From Eulemur rufifrons (lineage: Eukaryota; Chordata; Mammalia; Primates; Lemuridae): a stretch of 64,000 nt of DNA. The translations under genes and the position numbers were made by a program. The notes beneath the pieces were generated by a model. It saw only the letters and a program-made list of their open reading frames with translations. It was not told where the DNA came from and did not search any database. The DNA lies in contig NC_090995.1 of the NCBI RefSeq assembly GCF_041146395.1, positions 10,518,501-10,582,500 on the forward strand, given 5' to 3'. Shown piece by piece: positions 1 to 14,159 of this stretch (position 1 is its first letter; each line of letters starts with the position of its first letter).

Positions 1-794
1 TGGATTCCAGGTTCCCACTCCCCAGGGAAGTTGATTGCGCATGCTCACTCCAGGTTACCGTCCTCATCTTTGTCATAATGATATGGGCTGAGTTGCAGAG
101 CTCACACCTGAAGGCAGCTTTCTAAGTCCACACTCCTCATCTCCATCCCTCCCTTCTCCCAGCAGAAGGCCTGGCATGCACTTGTGCATAACCAAAGCAC
201 CCACTACATTTTGTGCCAAACCCAGTGTTTCCCCAAAGAGAAAAAGTCTCCCACCGGCATCGGGCAAAAGAAAACTACTGGTACATTCATACATTTCTAT
301 TGCTTTCTTTAAAAGTATGAAAATATTGAAGTCTCGTCTCTAGGAACCTCAATACCCAAACACGATTGAAAGCCTATTTTTCTTCGTTATTTTTTCAGGC
401 AAGTTTAACACTTTAGCTGTATAAAATATTCAGATTATTTTCTTTTGCTTTTGAGTAGATGAGATAACTTTCTAGTATTTTTAAGTAAAAAGAGTAAAAA
501 GCAAATTACAGTGTGGTTTATGATGGGCGGAAGGGGAGATGTGACAAATTTGTCACCAATGGTACTTTGTAGAGGGCTTGGAGCTCTAACGTATCTGCAA
601 CACTGAAATTTTTCTGTTGGAATATTTTATAAGTGATCGCCATTAAGTTTGTCTTTAGGATTTGTCAAGAACTAGGTCCCTTAGCTAATTAGAATGCTAT
701 ACTCTTAAATGTTTGAATGACTTTTGAATAGGTAAGCCTGGTTTTATTTGGCCACAGATTCTCCTTTTAAAATTTAATTTTTAAAAAAAATTTT

Positions 795-1015
795 ATGAAC
801 TTGAGTTAGAATTCCTGGATTTAAACCAATTGTTTTCTGTGTGACCTTGAATAACTTACTTAATCTCTTTGTGCTTATTGACCGTAATACTAATACCTGC
901 CTCATAGAATTATTGCTAAGGATTAAATAGAATAATAGATACAGGAAATTATCCCAGTGCTTGGTATACAATGCATGCACAATCAATGTCAACTATGGTT
1001 ATTAATATTAGTAAT
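795..1015 (+). mobile_element. MIR SINE
   Basis: TGTGACCTTGAATAACTTAC, then ACCTGCCTCATAGAATTATT and CCCAGTGCTTGGTATACA follow the MIR core in order. An old, diverged copy. Confidence 0.65.
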
Positions 1016-1064
1016 ACTAGTAGAAGTTTCACTTGATGGAGGTCACTAATTGTTCAGCCTCTTA

Positions 1065-1470
<406 letters not shown>

Positions 1471-1489
1471 AGATTTGCGTCTCTGGAGT

Positions 1490-1700
1490 AAAATCTTGAT
1501 TCTGCTGCTTGTAAGGGGTTTGACTTTAGGCAAATTATCCAGCTTCTGTATGTCTCAGTTTCCTCATCTGCAAAATGGGGATGATGATGGCACCTACCTC
1601 AAAGGTATTTTGAGGATTAATTGAGAGAATCCATGCAAAGACTTGATATCACGCTCAGAGTAGAGTAAGCTCTCAAAAGTTAGCTCCTTCCGTTCATTTT
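1490..1700 (+). mobile_element. MIR SINE
   Basis: TCAGTTTCCTCATCTGCAAA, then ATGGCACCTACCTC and GAGGATTAATTGAGAG give the MIR order. It follows directly after the Alu at 1129-1470. Confidence 0.68.
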
Positions 1701-2149
1701 CTGCATTTTATCCTTCTGATGTTGTTATTGTTATTACCTGACTTTTACTACTGTGAATGGTGTCACTATCCTGAAAGGATTGCCTTTTCCAGGGTACAGG
1801 GAAGCATCTAGAAGTATGTAGGGCTGAGAAACACTTACAGGTCAAGAAGTCAAGAAAAGGGTATCTAATTAAAATTCTCAGAAAAATATTTTGCTGTAAC
1901 CAAAAATGAAAGTGTAGGTCAAAGACAAATTCTTGTGGAAGGTCCTAGGGAACTCTTCTAAATGTTCACAGAAATAGCCAAGGATGTGGTTATTGCCTCA
2001 CCTGAAGGGTTTCCCTCCCTTCCAGGCTCAGTTCTGAGTCACAGCCGTGTCAGCCCCCTTCCCTGCCCAGTGCCACTTCCGAGGCTGGTGACAACTCCTA
2101 GGGATGCAATGACATTGTTATTTCACAGCTACACCAGAAGGAGTGCGAA

Positions 2150-2600
2150 AAATAGCTCTAGCCCAGGAAATTGGAGATTTGGCTTTTGGCCCTGACTTTT
2201 CAGCCTTGTCCCACCAGTTAGTTGACCTTGGGCAAGCCATTAACTTTTTGCCATTTAAGTCCCATCAAGTGTAAAGTGGAGCAAATAATGTCTATCCTTC
2301 CATACTCATGGGATCACTTTGAAGATTGAACATATGGAGAAGCCATTGGAAAATTTTAAATACCTTTACGCATTTAAAATTTTATTATCTGTCTGAATAA
2401 TGTGGTTTAGTAATATTATGGTGAAGGAAAAGGCAGGGGCTCAGAAACGGAAAGAAGACCTGAGATCTAATTTCTCTGATACCTGTAAACTTTGGGACCC
2501 TGGGTAAACCCCTTACTTTTTCCCAGTCTCAGTTTCCTCACTGATAAAATAAATATTGTAATGGTTATCTTATGAGGTGATTTCGGGTATGAAATGAAAT
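2150..2600 (+). mobile_element. Two MIR-like fragments
   Basis: TTGACCTTGGGCAAGCCATT near 2222 and CAGTCTCAGTTTCCTCACTG near 2525 are MIR core pieces. Both are diverged, and the outer limits are approximate. Confidence 0.5.
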
Positions 2601-2744
2601 GAAACATTTACAGAATGTTGGTTTTTTTTGTTCTCTAATGAATATATCCAAGTTTTTTGATAACTTTTTCTCCCTTGTTATTATTAGGCTTATTAAAATA
2701 TGTATAAGTGTGATGTGGAGTGTTCCTTTTTCCTTTTCCAGAAC

Positions 2745-2965
2745 TACATGCATGTGTGTGTATATACACACATATACACATATATGTACATGGTGTATAT
2801 AAAAATATATTTATAAACCTACTTTCTGCCTCCTGGAATTTATCATTTAAGTATACATATTTGCTTATTAATATATAAATATATGTGTGTATATAAGTAA
2901 ACACATGTGAAATATACACACATGACATATATGATATATACCACACATACAACATACAGGGATTT
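2745..2965. repeat. AT/CA-rich simple-sequence region
   Basis: Alternating purine-pyrimidine runs such as GTGTGTATATACACACATAT, repeated with variation. Small open frames here are low-complexity only. Confidence 0.7.
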
Positions 2966-2999
2966 CTTTGAGTGTATCCCATGTAGGGTTTATGTTGGG

Positions 3000-3690
3000 G
3001 TTCCTCTTTACTGCTGGCAGTTGTGGTCCCCACGTGGTCTCCACTGACACCATGGGTTGGTGGCATCTCTACTGCTGGGCGGTGGTGAAAGTCTGAACTT
3101 TCCACCAGGCCCCCTCGGAAGCTCCCCCGGCAGGGCAGGGCGGAGTGAGGGCCTCCTTACTTCCAGGTGGGCAGAGGCCCAGGGCCAGTCTCCACCGGCC
3201 CACGAGAAGGGGCGCGTAGGGCTCCGTACAGCCCATGGGGTGGGAGTCCTGGCTCCCTACTTGGTCTTCCCGCCACCTGGTGGAGGGATTGCGGTGCCTG
3301 GTGACAGCCGCTCTTGGTGGCGGAAGTCTCAGCTCTCCACGCAGGCTTTGCTGGCGACAGTTTTTCTGTGGTGTTTGGTGGCAGTGGAGCAGTTACTGTG
3401 TGGAAGTTTTCTGTCTTTCTAGAGTGCTTCTTTCCTCCTCCTTTGGTTACCGAGACCCCAGTTCCGTTGGGGCTTATTGTATAGTTGGCACTTCCGGGCC
3501 GCCATCTTTTCCAGCTGCGAGTCTGAAAGCAAACAGGAAACTCCCCAACGTGTGGTGTCTCAGGTCCGAGTTCCCTCACCAGTCTGCCCCATTCGCTCAA
3601 CTTTCCAGCTTCTTGGTGTTTGTTTTCTATCTAATCCCCAAGGTTCTTAGATGTTGTCAGTAGGAGGCGGAGGGAGAGGTACGTTGACTC
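3000..3690. repeat. Ancient interspersed repeat, copy 1 (L1-like)
   Basis: GC-rich sequence with GGTCCCCACGTGGTCTCCAC, TTTTTCTGTGGTGTTTGG and CCAGTCTGCC. The same landmarks occur in the same order at about 14780-15440. I think it is an antisense piece of an old L1, but the family is not certain. Open frames in it are not genes. Confidence 0.5.
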
Positions 3691-5089
3691 CATTGTCTCA
3701 GAAGAGAATGTCCCATGTGTTCTTTTTAAAAATCAAAGACCCCTGGGCATGGTCACAGATGTGACTCACTTAGCCATGCTATCGTTTTCACGTAGTTTTC
3801 TCTTGACCCAAAATATTTCTAAAATGTGTTCTCAGGATGTTAATAAATATTACAAACAAAAGGCCAGGTAAGTTTGGGGCAGGTTGTGCTGAACAGTTTT
3901 CTTGACTGTAGATTTTCTGAGTGCTTCTTTACAGGTAAGCATGTGTTCTAACTTTTCCATGCCATGGGTGCTTGAGCAGGGGAACACAGTAGTAGCTGTG
4001 TTATGTTAGAGGAGCAGGCAGATAGTAGGATACGGAGCAATAGCCATAACCAAGTTCATAATAAACTTTAAGTGTTTGGCAACACAATTGATGTAATCTT
4101 TCACCCCATTCAATGTTTGAAAAAGTAGAGACTTTAAATCAAAATTCTTTCGTTAGACCAGCATGTACCATTCCTGGTCACATTTTATAGCCCCATCCCT
4201 ATCTTTGGAATATCCTGTTAGTTTTCACAGATTTGTAACACATGTTCTGGACTCGAACACTTCTCAATGAACTCTACACATACTTAATGAAATAGAGAAG
4301 TTGAGGGAGGAATATGAGGACTGAATGGAAATGTAAGGCTCATTTGAAGGTCACTCATGTGGTTTCAATTAAAACACAAACAAAAAAAAGAGGGAATGCT
4401 CTGGTGACCTTGGAGAGAGGCACTACTCCCAGCCTTCTGATAAACTAGTCAGTTTGGACTTTTACTGCGTTAAAGACCCAATTAAATAAGACTCACCGGA
4501 AGTAACCCAACGTATTGTGTATTTAAAAAGTAATTTCTTGCAGTGCTATGTTTGAATAGCTAGGCAGGGAAAATGATGTGTTTTCTTTCCTCTGGTACAA
4601 GTTGGGGGAGGTAGAGGATGCATGAAGTGGAAGAGGAAAAGAGGACCCTCTAAGGAAGGATGTGGTAAGTTGGTGTAACCAAAGCAAATTCCATGTGAAG
4701 GAGATGACAAATTCTACGTTGTGACTGTCCACAAGAGCATCCATTTGTCTGGGCCAAAGATTACACGTTTGTCTTAGAGTACTATACATGCCCCTTTCTG
4801 AATTCAAAAACATTTTGAAAGCCAAAGAGGACTGACAGTTCTTTCCACTAAATTGCAGCCTTTGTTTGGCTTTATGAACCCACTTGTAAGTATGTTTTCC
4901 ATACCATCTGGCTCCCGTTCTTGCTCTTGCCTAAAATCACAGGCAGAGGGCTTGGAACTGAGCCTTTAGTCATTTCGTGAACTTGTGGCCATTGTGTAGG
5001 AACATCCAAATTTTCTAAAACCATCCTCTTTAAATGGATCTTAGCAGTTAGTAAGGAATTTTCTGCAATGTCTTCATGCCAACTTTTCT
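3691..5089. other. Gene-free stretch
   Basis: Ordinary AT-rich sequence downstream of MEPE. I see no exon, RNA gene or recognisable repeat in it. Confidence 0.6.
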
Positions 5090-5760
5090 GTTTTTAAATG
5101 GTTGATTACGAAAAATTTCAAACATATAGAAAATATAGAGCGCAGTACAATGGACTTTCATGGACCTTTCAAGCAGTTTCCACCATGCTCAACTTTAGTT
5201 TAATCTTGTTTCTTCCATACCTGAATCTGCCTGAACTCCCACTTCTCCCACCTGGGTTATTTTGAAACATACCCCAGGTATTGTGTTATTTCATTTATAA
5301 ATATTTCACTATGCATTTCTAAAAGATAATGACTATAAAAATAACTACAATATCATTGTCATAGCAGAAAATGATAATTTCCTAATTTTATGAATTAATC
5401 AGTTGATACTAAATTTTCTCAATTGTCTTATATTTTATGTTTACTGTTTTTTTAAAATCAGGACCCAAATATTGTCCATACACCTCTTTTAATCTATAGA
5501 TTTTTCTCTCTCTTCTCTTCCTCTCTGTAGTTTGTTGAAGAAATGGGTCATTTGTCTGATTTTGCTGGTTACATTTTAATGATATTGTCGAACATGCTTC
5601 TATATTTTCTGTGAATTGGTAGTTAGATCTATACTCTAAATCTTGGTCAGATTCATATATGATATTTTTGGCAAGACTGTTTCATAGATGGCTTTGCGTG
5701 TGTTCATCAAGAGGTACATGATGTCTGCCTGTCTCTTTTTTGTGAGTTTAACAGGCATTG
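5090..5760. repeat. Old LINE-like fragment
   Basis: AAAAATTTCAAACATATAG, CTCAATTGTCTTATATTTTA and GGCAAGACTGTTTCATAGA follow a common mammalian interspersed repeat in order. I judge it L1-derived; the exact family is unknown to me. Confidence 0.45.
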
Positions 5761-6189
5761 ATGACAGTTGTCTAAATTTATTAATTCATTAGGGTTGCAG
5801 AATGGTGCTATCATATTTATTTCATTGACTTTTAATTTCCTTTCACAATAGAATAACTTATGTTCTGCTCTTCCTTGTCTTAAGAATCAGGGCTCTATTC
5901 ATACTTCCTTAGTCACTGAGGAATTCTCAGATTTTTCTCAGACTTTGTAATGCAACTTCATTTTAATGTCTATTTTTACCAACAAGTTTCTTGACATTTC
6001 TACATGGGTTTAGAATTAATGTCATGTGTTTCTGGAATATAATAACCAAAGTAATGCATTTATTCTTAATAATGTGATGTATTAACATTTTTAAATCATA
6101 GGAAAAATTTATGAATTAATCAATTCAACTAGTAAGCACCAAAGCAACGTATAAGTTATTGGTTGGAGAGAGAGTTGCAATTTTTTAAA

Positions 6190-6650
6190 AAGAATAATTT
6201 GGCAAGATCTCTTAATATTAAAAATGCAGAAATCCCTGTGGGCTAGAAGTTCTACTTCTAGGAAATTTACCCCACAGATATATTTCCATAAATTTCCAAG
6301 GATTTATGAACAAAATGTTCACTAAAATACTATTTATAATTTTAAAAATTGGAAAAAAATCTTTAATTTCCTTTAGCAGAAGACTGATTAAATAATTTTA
6401 TATTTATACAATGAACTACTACGCAGTTTTTACAAAGTATTCAGTAAATGTCTATGTACTGATGTAGAGAGGTCATGGTTTACGAACTCAGCTTTTGTGG
6501 TCAGGTAGAAAACAGAATTCTATTACTATGAATTATATACAATTCTCAATTAAAAAAAGAGTATTTTTTTAATAAACATAAAATACGATAAAAAATAACG
6601 TATAGCTTTAGATAAGATGGGGAAAAAGAATTTTATGTGAGTTTACTATT
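6190..6650 (+). mobile_element. Old L1 fragment
   Basis: AAGTTCTACTTCTAGGAAAT, then CCCACAGATATATTT and ACAATGAACTACTACGCAG match the conserved downstream part of old L1 elements. Confidence 0.62.
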
Positions 6651-9600
6651 TCTGTAAGGACATTTAATTCACATACAGGATCCTATGGTTGGCAATTATG
6701 AGGGATAGTCTCACCCTTAATTTAATGCTGAAGGCCGTTAACCAGAGACAATGGGCAGCGATTAGGAAATTTAGCTCCTTGGATCAATGATCCATGTCAG
6801 CTGAGGGAAGCTCAAAACACTGGGTTAGGACACAATGCTACAGAAGTGATATAGGGACCAATTAGTTCTAACTGGGGAATGATCCGAGACTACCTGGCAG
6901 AAGTGGAAAGATTTGAGCTGGACTTTGGTCCATTGGGATGGATGGGAGAGATGACTCTGGCATTCCAGAAAAAGATGACCAGGATATAAAAGCATGCTTG
7001 GGCGAAGGTGTGCAGACTACTTTGGTTGGGGTGAAAAGTTTATGTAGGGGAGAAATGCAGGTAAGGTAGAAACATACATCTGGCCCTTGAAGCCTGTTCT
7101 GGGACTATGTACTTCATTCTGCAGGCAATGAGAAACCCTGAAAATTTACAGGGTTGATCAGTCAAGGAGGGACTCCTGAACTGCATAAAGCCAGGGAAGA
7201 GTGATCTCTAATCACATTTTTAATGGTTCCAAGCTTGGAATAGTCCTTCAGGCCAGGTTTGAACCAGAAGAGAAGACATCCCCTTTCGTACTTTCAACTG
7301 GCGCTTTTCACAACTGCCTGCCAAGCCAGGGAAAACAGTGAGAAGAAGGCTTTGGCCTTTGCTTATCACACTAACTGGCTATTTTAATGAACTCAGTTCT
7401 GTCACCCAGCACCCCTTTGTAAATTTTTCCACTGGAGCAAGGAGAGATATCAGCTGACCGTTTTATTCATCGGAGTGATGGCGTTAGCTTTCCACCTTCC
7501 TAATGAAATTCTTCAGTTGGCTGTGGAAATAGCAGGAAGCCAGCTATATTTAGCAAAGGAAAGAGCAACAAGTCTAAGCAGTGTGCAGAGAAAAGGAAAA
7601 ATAGAAGCACCAAGTCTTATGATTAGTGCAATCAACAGTATTGCTTATAATTTTCCATATTTTGTCATTAACAAAAGCAGAATGTCTTTTCCTTAACCAA
7701 AGTAAAGCCTGCAGTTTCCTTCACTATCATGTCTAAATAAAATATTTTATTCATTCAAGGAACAGGGTATTTTTAAATTTCAAAGAAATGGCAGAATAAT
7801 GTATCTTTTGAAATAAACCAGTGGTAAGTATAACCATGATCTTACTCAGTGTTTTCTGTGTGATTAAAAACATTGCAAATTGAGAAACTGACATACTAAG
7901 TATTCTCAGTCAATGTCCCATAAGACTTTGACTCTTATAATTCTTTACTAAATTTTCTCCATTTCTGTGAGTTCCAGCAACTTCATCCAAGTCAACCATT
8001 TTCAATTGTGGCCCAAAACAATTAATGAGAGTTGGAATATGAAATTTCTACTTATAAGGGCTGCCCTCTAAATGAAATAGACAACGTCCATTCCTAATAC
8101 ATATTAGCTCTTCATACTTTTGAAGTTACTGTCACTGTCCCTGTGGTCTTCTCTTTTACAAAAGAAAGCAGCTTCGTTGTCTTTATTCTACCTTACTCTG
8201 TTGGCTTTCAGCCCACTGAGGTGCAGGTATAATCTGATCAGAGTATATCTTTAATGGGTTAAGAATTCCTAGCCTTTCAACATCATGTCTCACCTTTGGT
8301 TCATATTGAGTTTATGGTCAACTTGTCTTCCTAGATTTCAAATTAAAGGGCACTATCGTAGTACACTTTTATGTTCAATCAGGGGAACATTGTTTTGACA
8401 TCTTTCTAGGGAATCTGCTTTGTGAATACAAGACCTGTTGACCAGAGCACTTGGTTAATTCTTTCACTGTGGACTCACATTAGGCACACATGGAGAAGTG
8501 TTTGCTTAAACCTTCAAAGGGCTGATCTTTCTTCCGTATTTGTGATTTGACTCTGAGTCTCCAAAATAAATAACTAAATTTAAAAAAAAAAATCAAAAAG
8601 CTCTATATTTACCCCAAGGCCAACTGATTGTTAGTCAACTAGTTCATTAGTTTGTCTAGGTATTAATATTTTTAAGAATGTTTCAGAGTAATTTTAGATA
8701 CTATGTTTAACTGCAAATTATCCTCCCTAGCAGTGAGTTTATTTTTCTAAATCATTTCCTCTTTGGTAGGCTGCTGTGTTTATCAATTTCAGGAAGTCCC
8801 CTGAAACCTTGATCAAAGGAGGTAAATTGAAAAATCAATAAAGTAATGTTGGATCATTTGTCCCATTCTTATGACTCTTGTCAAGCCTCCAGATGTCACC
8901 AGGGACAATTATTAATAGAAAATCATCTCCTTAGAGAATATAAAACACAAATCTTTCTTTAAGACATTTCTTCTCTTTAAAACTTCTAGCACAGAGTGAG
9001 AGCAAATTTTGGCAGAAACAATTGGAATAAATCTTGAACCTTTTCTTATAATAGATTTAAATTATATTTGCGTACCATTGGTAATGCTAGTGTTCATTTT
9101 AATATGCAAACCTCTTACTTCCTCTGTGACCTTTTTTCAGTGTTTACATAATTATAACTGGGTGTTCGGAACTATCCATCAGGAAGGACTTGTGTCATAT
9201 TTTCACATGTGTCTAACCCCAAATCCTAAATTCACAGCTACTATATTTAAAAAGGGAGGGAATTTTGTGGATCCTAAGGGAATGCCAGAGTGGCATCCAC
9301 AGACTATTGTGTAATTCTTCTTCTCCAGTGTGTAAACAGAAGTCATCAGAAATTTTGAATGTTTCATTGCCCTGTTATGTCCTGGATCTGGCCAGGAGTT
9401 GAATTTAGAGTGAACCCAACACACCTAGTAACTTTTTAATTAACGCCTCCTGGGAGGGACTTATCCTGACTTAGGTTGTGCTAGTCCTATTTCACCTGGG
9501 TGATATGGACAGCAGGTGGTATCAAGGCTCAAACTTCATTCTAGAAGGCTCTCTCTGCTCATCTTCACCCTCAGCAATCTCTACTTCTCTACAACAGTAG

Positions 9601-12600
9601 CCTTGCATTGGTCAATTACCGGTAGAATACTCTGTGTTAGTTCTTATGTTGTCTCAAGACATTATTTAACTCTCTGTGTTGAAGTAGTTTACCTGGATTT
9701 ATTCTGGTTCCCAAGGCGATGTTAGCTTTTTGATCAACTCCACTCCTTTAATCCCTCACAGTTTATAGTTTAAATATTCAATGGGTAATAATTAATTTTC
9801 TTCTTTCTGGCATTATTTAGACCAGGCTTATTTATATCATATTCTTCCTTGAAGGAGTAATCTTGTTATACCTCGTAGTATAGCAATATGGGGTTTCATG
9901 ATTTCAAGACACCGTTTTCCTACATCAGTTGGGAATGCCGCTTCCTGGGGTACGAGGGCAGAACAAGTAAAGAGTGCTTGTTTTCATAAAACATTTTCAT
10001 TCTAAGTGGCACTTTCAAAAACACCATGAATCTATGATTTGGGGTTCTCATATTTATTTTAAGTTACCATTTTGGAAAAATTCCACATTACAGTCATGAA
10101 AACTAAGTTTTTTTTTAAATATACATTTTGACATTGTTAGAGATACTAACGCAAAGTCACAAATCATTTCCTTCTTTCTCTATTCCCCAATCTATTTTAC
10201 ATTATCTTTTTCGTTTACGTGTTACAAAAAAAATTATTTGTAAAAAAGTAGCTGGATGAGAACTTTTTAATACTTGAAATTTCTATAAGGTCAGCTCTGG
10301 GCCAGGTGCTATAACGTTGTAAGAGAAAAACTTCATGAGGTGTCCCAACGTGGTTATAACACAGTTGGGAAGACATATAGGCACATAAAAATTAATGAAT
10401 ATGTAAAGGAGTTAAAACTTTCCCGCTATTCTCTGAAGTTTCGATAATTTGAATCACTTGTTCAACATCACACGCTCTTAGGGCACAAAGGTGAGTTTGA
10501 CCCTGTGGCAAAGCACACAGGTGCTCTCAACCGTTACCCTTTGGTCTGCAAACCAACTGCAGGTCACAGCCCACTCCTGGGTCGTGAGAACTACTTAGTG
10601 GGTCACGACTATAATTTCCAGAAATGAAATAAAATAGGAATTAGCAGAGTCCATGCACATAATATTGTTTTTTGAACCTTCTCATTGTGTGTGTGCCTAA
10701 GTGGACCGGGTGGGAAGCCAAAAAGTTAGAAAAGCATAGTCAGACCGTACTGCCTCTCATGGAAGTCTTCATCAGGCCCATAGAGAAGATAGAAGTAGGG
10801 ACTGAGTTTTCCAATGGATGTATGGAAACTGAGGACCAGCAAGAAGCAGAGCAGGACTACATATTAAAATGAACGATATATGGAATTGGGAGTTCAGTTT
10901 GGCTTTGTTGAGTGGCAACAATATACAAGGCATCATACGAGATGCTATGGTGAATATAAAGATATTAAAGATATTCTTTGTCTCCTCCAAGCTTTCCATT
11001 TTCTAAGAACAGGTAACATTAGTGGGGAGAGGGATGGTGGGTCCAAGAGGCAGGCTGGGCATTATGGGACAGAGTAGATGGTGCTTGAATGACCTATCCT
11101 GATGATTTGGGGGGTATGTAGAGAATGCTTTTATTCCGGATCACCTCCCTGCCTGCTTTCTGTGGTGCCTGAACTCCTAGCAAAAATTAATTCCCACGGG
11201 GGAGATATTTTCCTTTTTTGAAGGAGGTACTCTTTTCAAATGTAGGATTAGTCTTCCGCATACAAGAAGTATCCCACATTAGCTGGGTCTATTTGACAGA
11301 TAGGGGGTGAGATGCCAAATGTATAGGAGGTTACTGGGTGCAGGAGTAAGAAAGATTTCTGAATGAAGTGTTGAGGGGTACAAGTGATCCAGGGGTAACA
11401 AGGGGAGAAGACAGAAGCTAAGAAGGAGGGGACGCTGGCTACAGTGCTACACCCAAGTGGCTAAAAAATAGGCAGCAAGGGAATAGAATTAGAACTCTCA
11501 CAAAAGAATTTGGTTTTCTGGTGTTGCTTGCCCGTAAGTTCCTGCTCCTCTTGCTTCTCCTGCCTGTGTTGGAGACCCCGCATTCTCCACTGGGATGGCA
11601 TTGCCCCCCTGGGAGGGGTTGGTTCTTAGGGGGTGAAAGAAAAATCATGTTCTTTTTATGTATAACAACACCCAGAAACAACAATTCCTCCCCTTGGGAC
11701 CAAGAAGACCAGGACATGACTGGAACCTGAATGCCAGGGCTCTTTCAGAAGTGAGGGGTCCCTTGACCTGGAAGATCTGGGGCTAGAATCCTTCTCAACA
11801 CACCTTACCATAGATGGTCAAGTTTAAAGCCCTTCAAGCAGACGCTGCCAACATTCCTGATACTTTCCCTTGCTCTCTGAGTCTACAAACTTGCCCTTGA
11901 CTCCAAACTGGGGAGACAGATTTGAGTCCACCTCCTGCCTCCTTGCTGACCAGTCTTGTGATAAATCCTTTCTTTTCTCAAAAACTGGTACCATATCATT
12001 GGCTTCTGTGTGCCTCAGGCAGCAGTCCCATTGGCTTGATAACATTATCAGTGATAAATACCCCAAATCACCTGAATCAATTATATAAGTTAAAGGAGCA
12101 AAACATGTCTGGAACTTTTAAATATAGCTGAGTGCTTCCCTACTGCCCTGAAGTTGGCATGTGAGAGTTGGTAAAGGAGAGAGGGACATCAGGAAGAAAA
12201 AGGAGTAATGAAATACGAAAGGGTAGGTAGGCAGACTCTTCTTCCCAGAGCTAGTCTGGAAACATTCCAAAATTTTGCAGTTAAAAATAAGCAATGCTTT
12301 CTGTAAATTTCTTTTTCCCAGTTGTGAGTTGTCTGATGTGATCATGTCCTTGTCAGCAAATTCTGTTTTCATTGTGACTGGAAAACCTTTGACCTCATGC
12401 TCACTTTGGGGAAAATTTAGTCCTTGCCGTTCTCATTTCTTCCTTTACCAGTTTTTAGAAGCTTCATGGAAAGTTCAACTCATTTGCTTAAGAGTTTTTT
12501 CCCCAGGGCCATTCTAAAACTTCGTTGTGTTCTATTGTTCTAGTGATTGCTACTTCCTTCACCATAAATATTGTTCTCTATTTCTTAAACCTAAGCTGTG

Positions 12601-13721
12601 AAATGAAATATAGCTGGCACAACCTCAGTTCAGATGGCTTCAACATAATTGGGGTAGTGATGGGAGAATTTCATGAAAGTAAAAGAATATTCAATATTTT
12701 AAACAGGGATTTCAGAATACGCGCACTTTCTCCTAATACTATTAAGTAGTGAACATCAATTCAAATACAGTTTGTTTTGTTTTGAAATTCAGGAACTTCA
12801 GAAAGTATCTCAAAATGATGTAAGAAAATCTGTGATGTCCTGTAACTGAAAACTAATGGATTAGAGATAAGGGAACTTCGCTCGAAGACTCTCGCCATCG
12901 GGATATACCGGATCTGAGCCCTGCTGTGAGTGATCCTATACTGCAGGTAGTTCAGAAAGTGTATCAAGGTTAAAAGTTACATTTAAAATTCACTGCATAG
13001 TTTTTTAAAGAGGAGACATTTACATATTGTCTCTACACATTTTTCTCACATTATGATGCATAGTTAAGCTCTATGCAGTATATAGTTAGTCCCATTCGTA
13101 CAGAGATACCAGTCTTATGTGTGAGCACTTTCCAATGCCCTGCTGGCCTCACAGTTTGAAGCCCCTTAAGTTTTAGGGTGCTTTAACAATATTTATAATT
13201 ATATTTCTGTGATGATTCAAACCTGGTTTTTATGTTTTCCAATTTTCCTTCAGTTGCTGTCGTTTTTGTATTTAAGTCCTTAGAGAGTCCTCTACTCAAG
13301 TGTACACGTCCACGACCCTAATCTGTATCCAAATATTTGAGAATTAAGTCCTATGCTTAGTATTTGCTATATAGACCCCATCCCTCCTCATCTAAACCAC
13401 ATGATTTGACCTTTCCTGAAGGCAATATATTAATTAGCATTAAATAAAGACGATTGGCTTAATGTACTCCAAGTACACAACCTATACAAATGTGTTTTAA
13501 TTATTTAGCTTGCTTGGTAGAATAGGGAGGCCATTGGTACTATATTGTTGTGAATGACAAATCAATTAAGCTATTCACAGTCATCAGGTACTTCTGGGAA
13601 GTACTGGCGCATCCAATAATTAGGAGTGGGTGGGAAATTATAGAATTCCTTCCCCACAACTTTGCCAGCATGGTGGCACATCACAGTGAAAACAAGTCTT
13701 GGACAGAATGGTTCCACATGT
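6651..13721. other. Gene-free stretch
   Basis: About 7 kb with only short random frames. The longest (9009-9314 plus, 101 codons) has no recognisable domain. One segment near 10545-10640 (AGTGGGTCACGACTATAAT) looks like a diverged DNA-transposon fragment. Nothing else is supported. Confidence 0.55.
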
Positions 13722-13806
13722 TCAAGCATTTATTAGTATTTTTGGTTTTTTTTTTTTTCTTTCAATTCTTTTACAGGACTTGGAGACCAGATCAAGCATT
13801 TATTAG
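13722..13806 (-). mobile_element. Very short retroinsertion with target duplication
   Basis: TCAAGCATTTATTAG occurs at 13722-13736 and 13792-13806. Between them are 55 bases which, read on the minus strand, are about 30 bases of unique sequence followed by an A-rich tail. This looks like a severely 5'-truncated retrocopy. The source is not recognised. Confidence 0.6.
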
Positions 13807-14159
13807 CAAACAGGCAAAAACAGCCAAGAGCCTGTTCCTGTGGGCACAATAAAGTCCCCATTCTGTCTTTTTAGGCTCTGCAATAGCACCTTGGATGAAA
13901 GGGTCACTCTCAGGCACGTGTAATAACATTCTGATGACAGGTCCTGCTAACCTCCTAGTTGGGTCAGGACATAGAATCCTTCATTAATCGGGAGATCAGA
14001 TGACCTTACTTACTCTAGAAGAATTAGGCTACTGGGGGCATCAGATTCTCTCACTCTGTTTATTCAGAAAGGGGAAACTTGAGGGGATCTTTCTAGCTTG
14101 CTGTAGGTCTCTTCAGGTTTATCCTGAATGGGGTTCCCTCAGCTTTCCGAATCTGTAGG

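Noticed and set aside
2635..3105. 156-codon minus-strand frame rich in Tyr/Ile/His
   Set aside because: Mostly TATACACA-type simple sequence.
3057..3663. Overlapping open frames on both strands (up to 147 codons)
   Set aside because: GC-rich old repeat present in a second copy at 14.8-15.4 kb; no domain.
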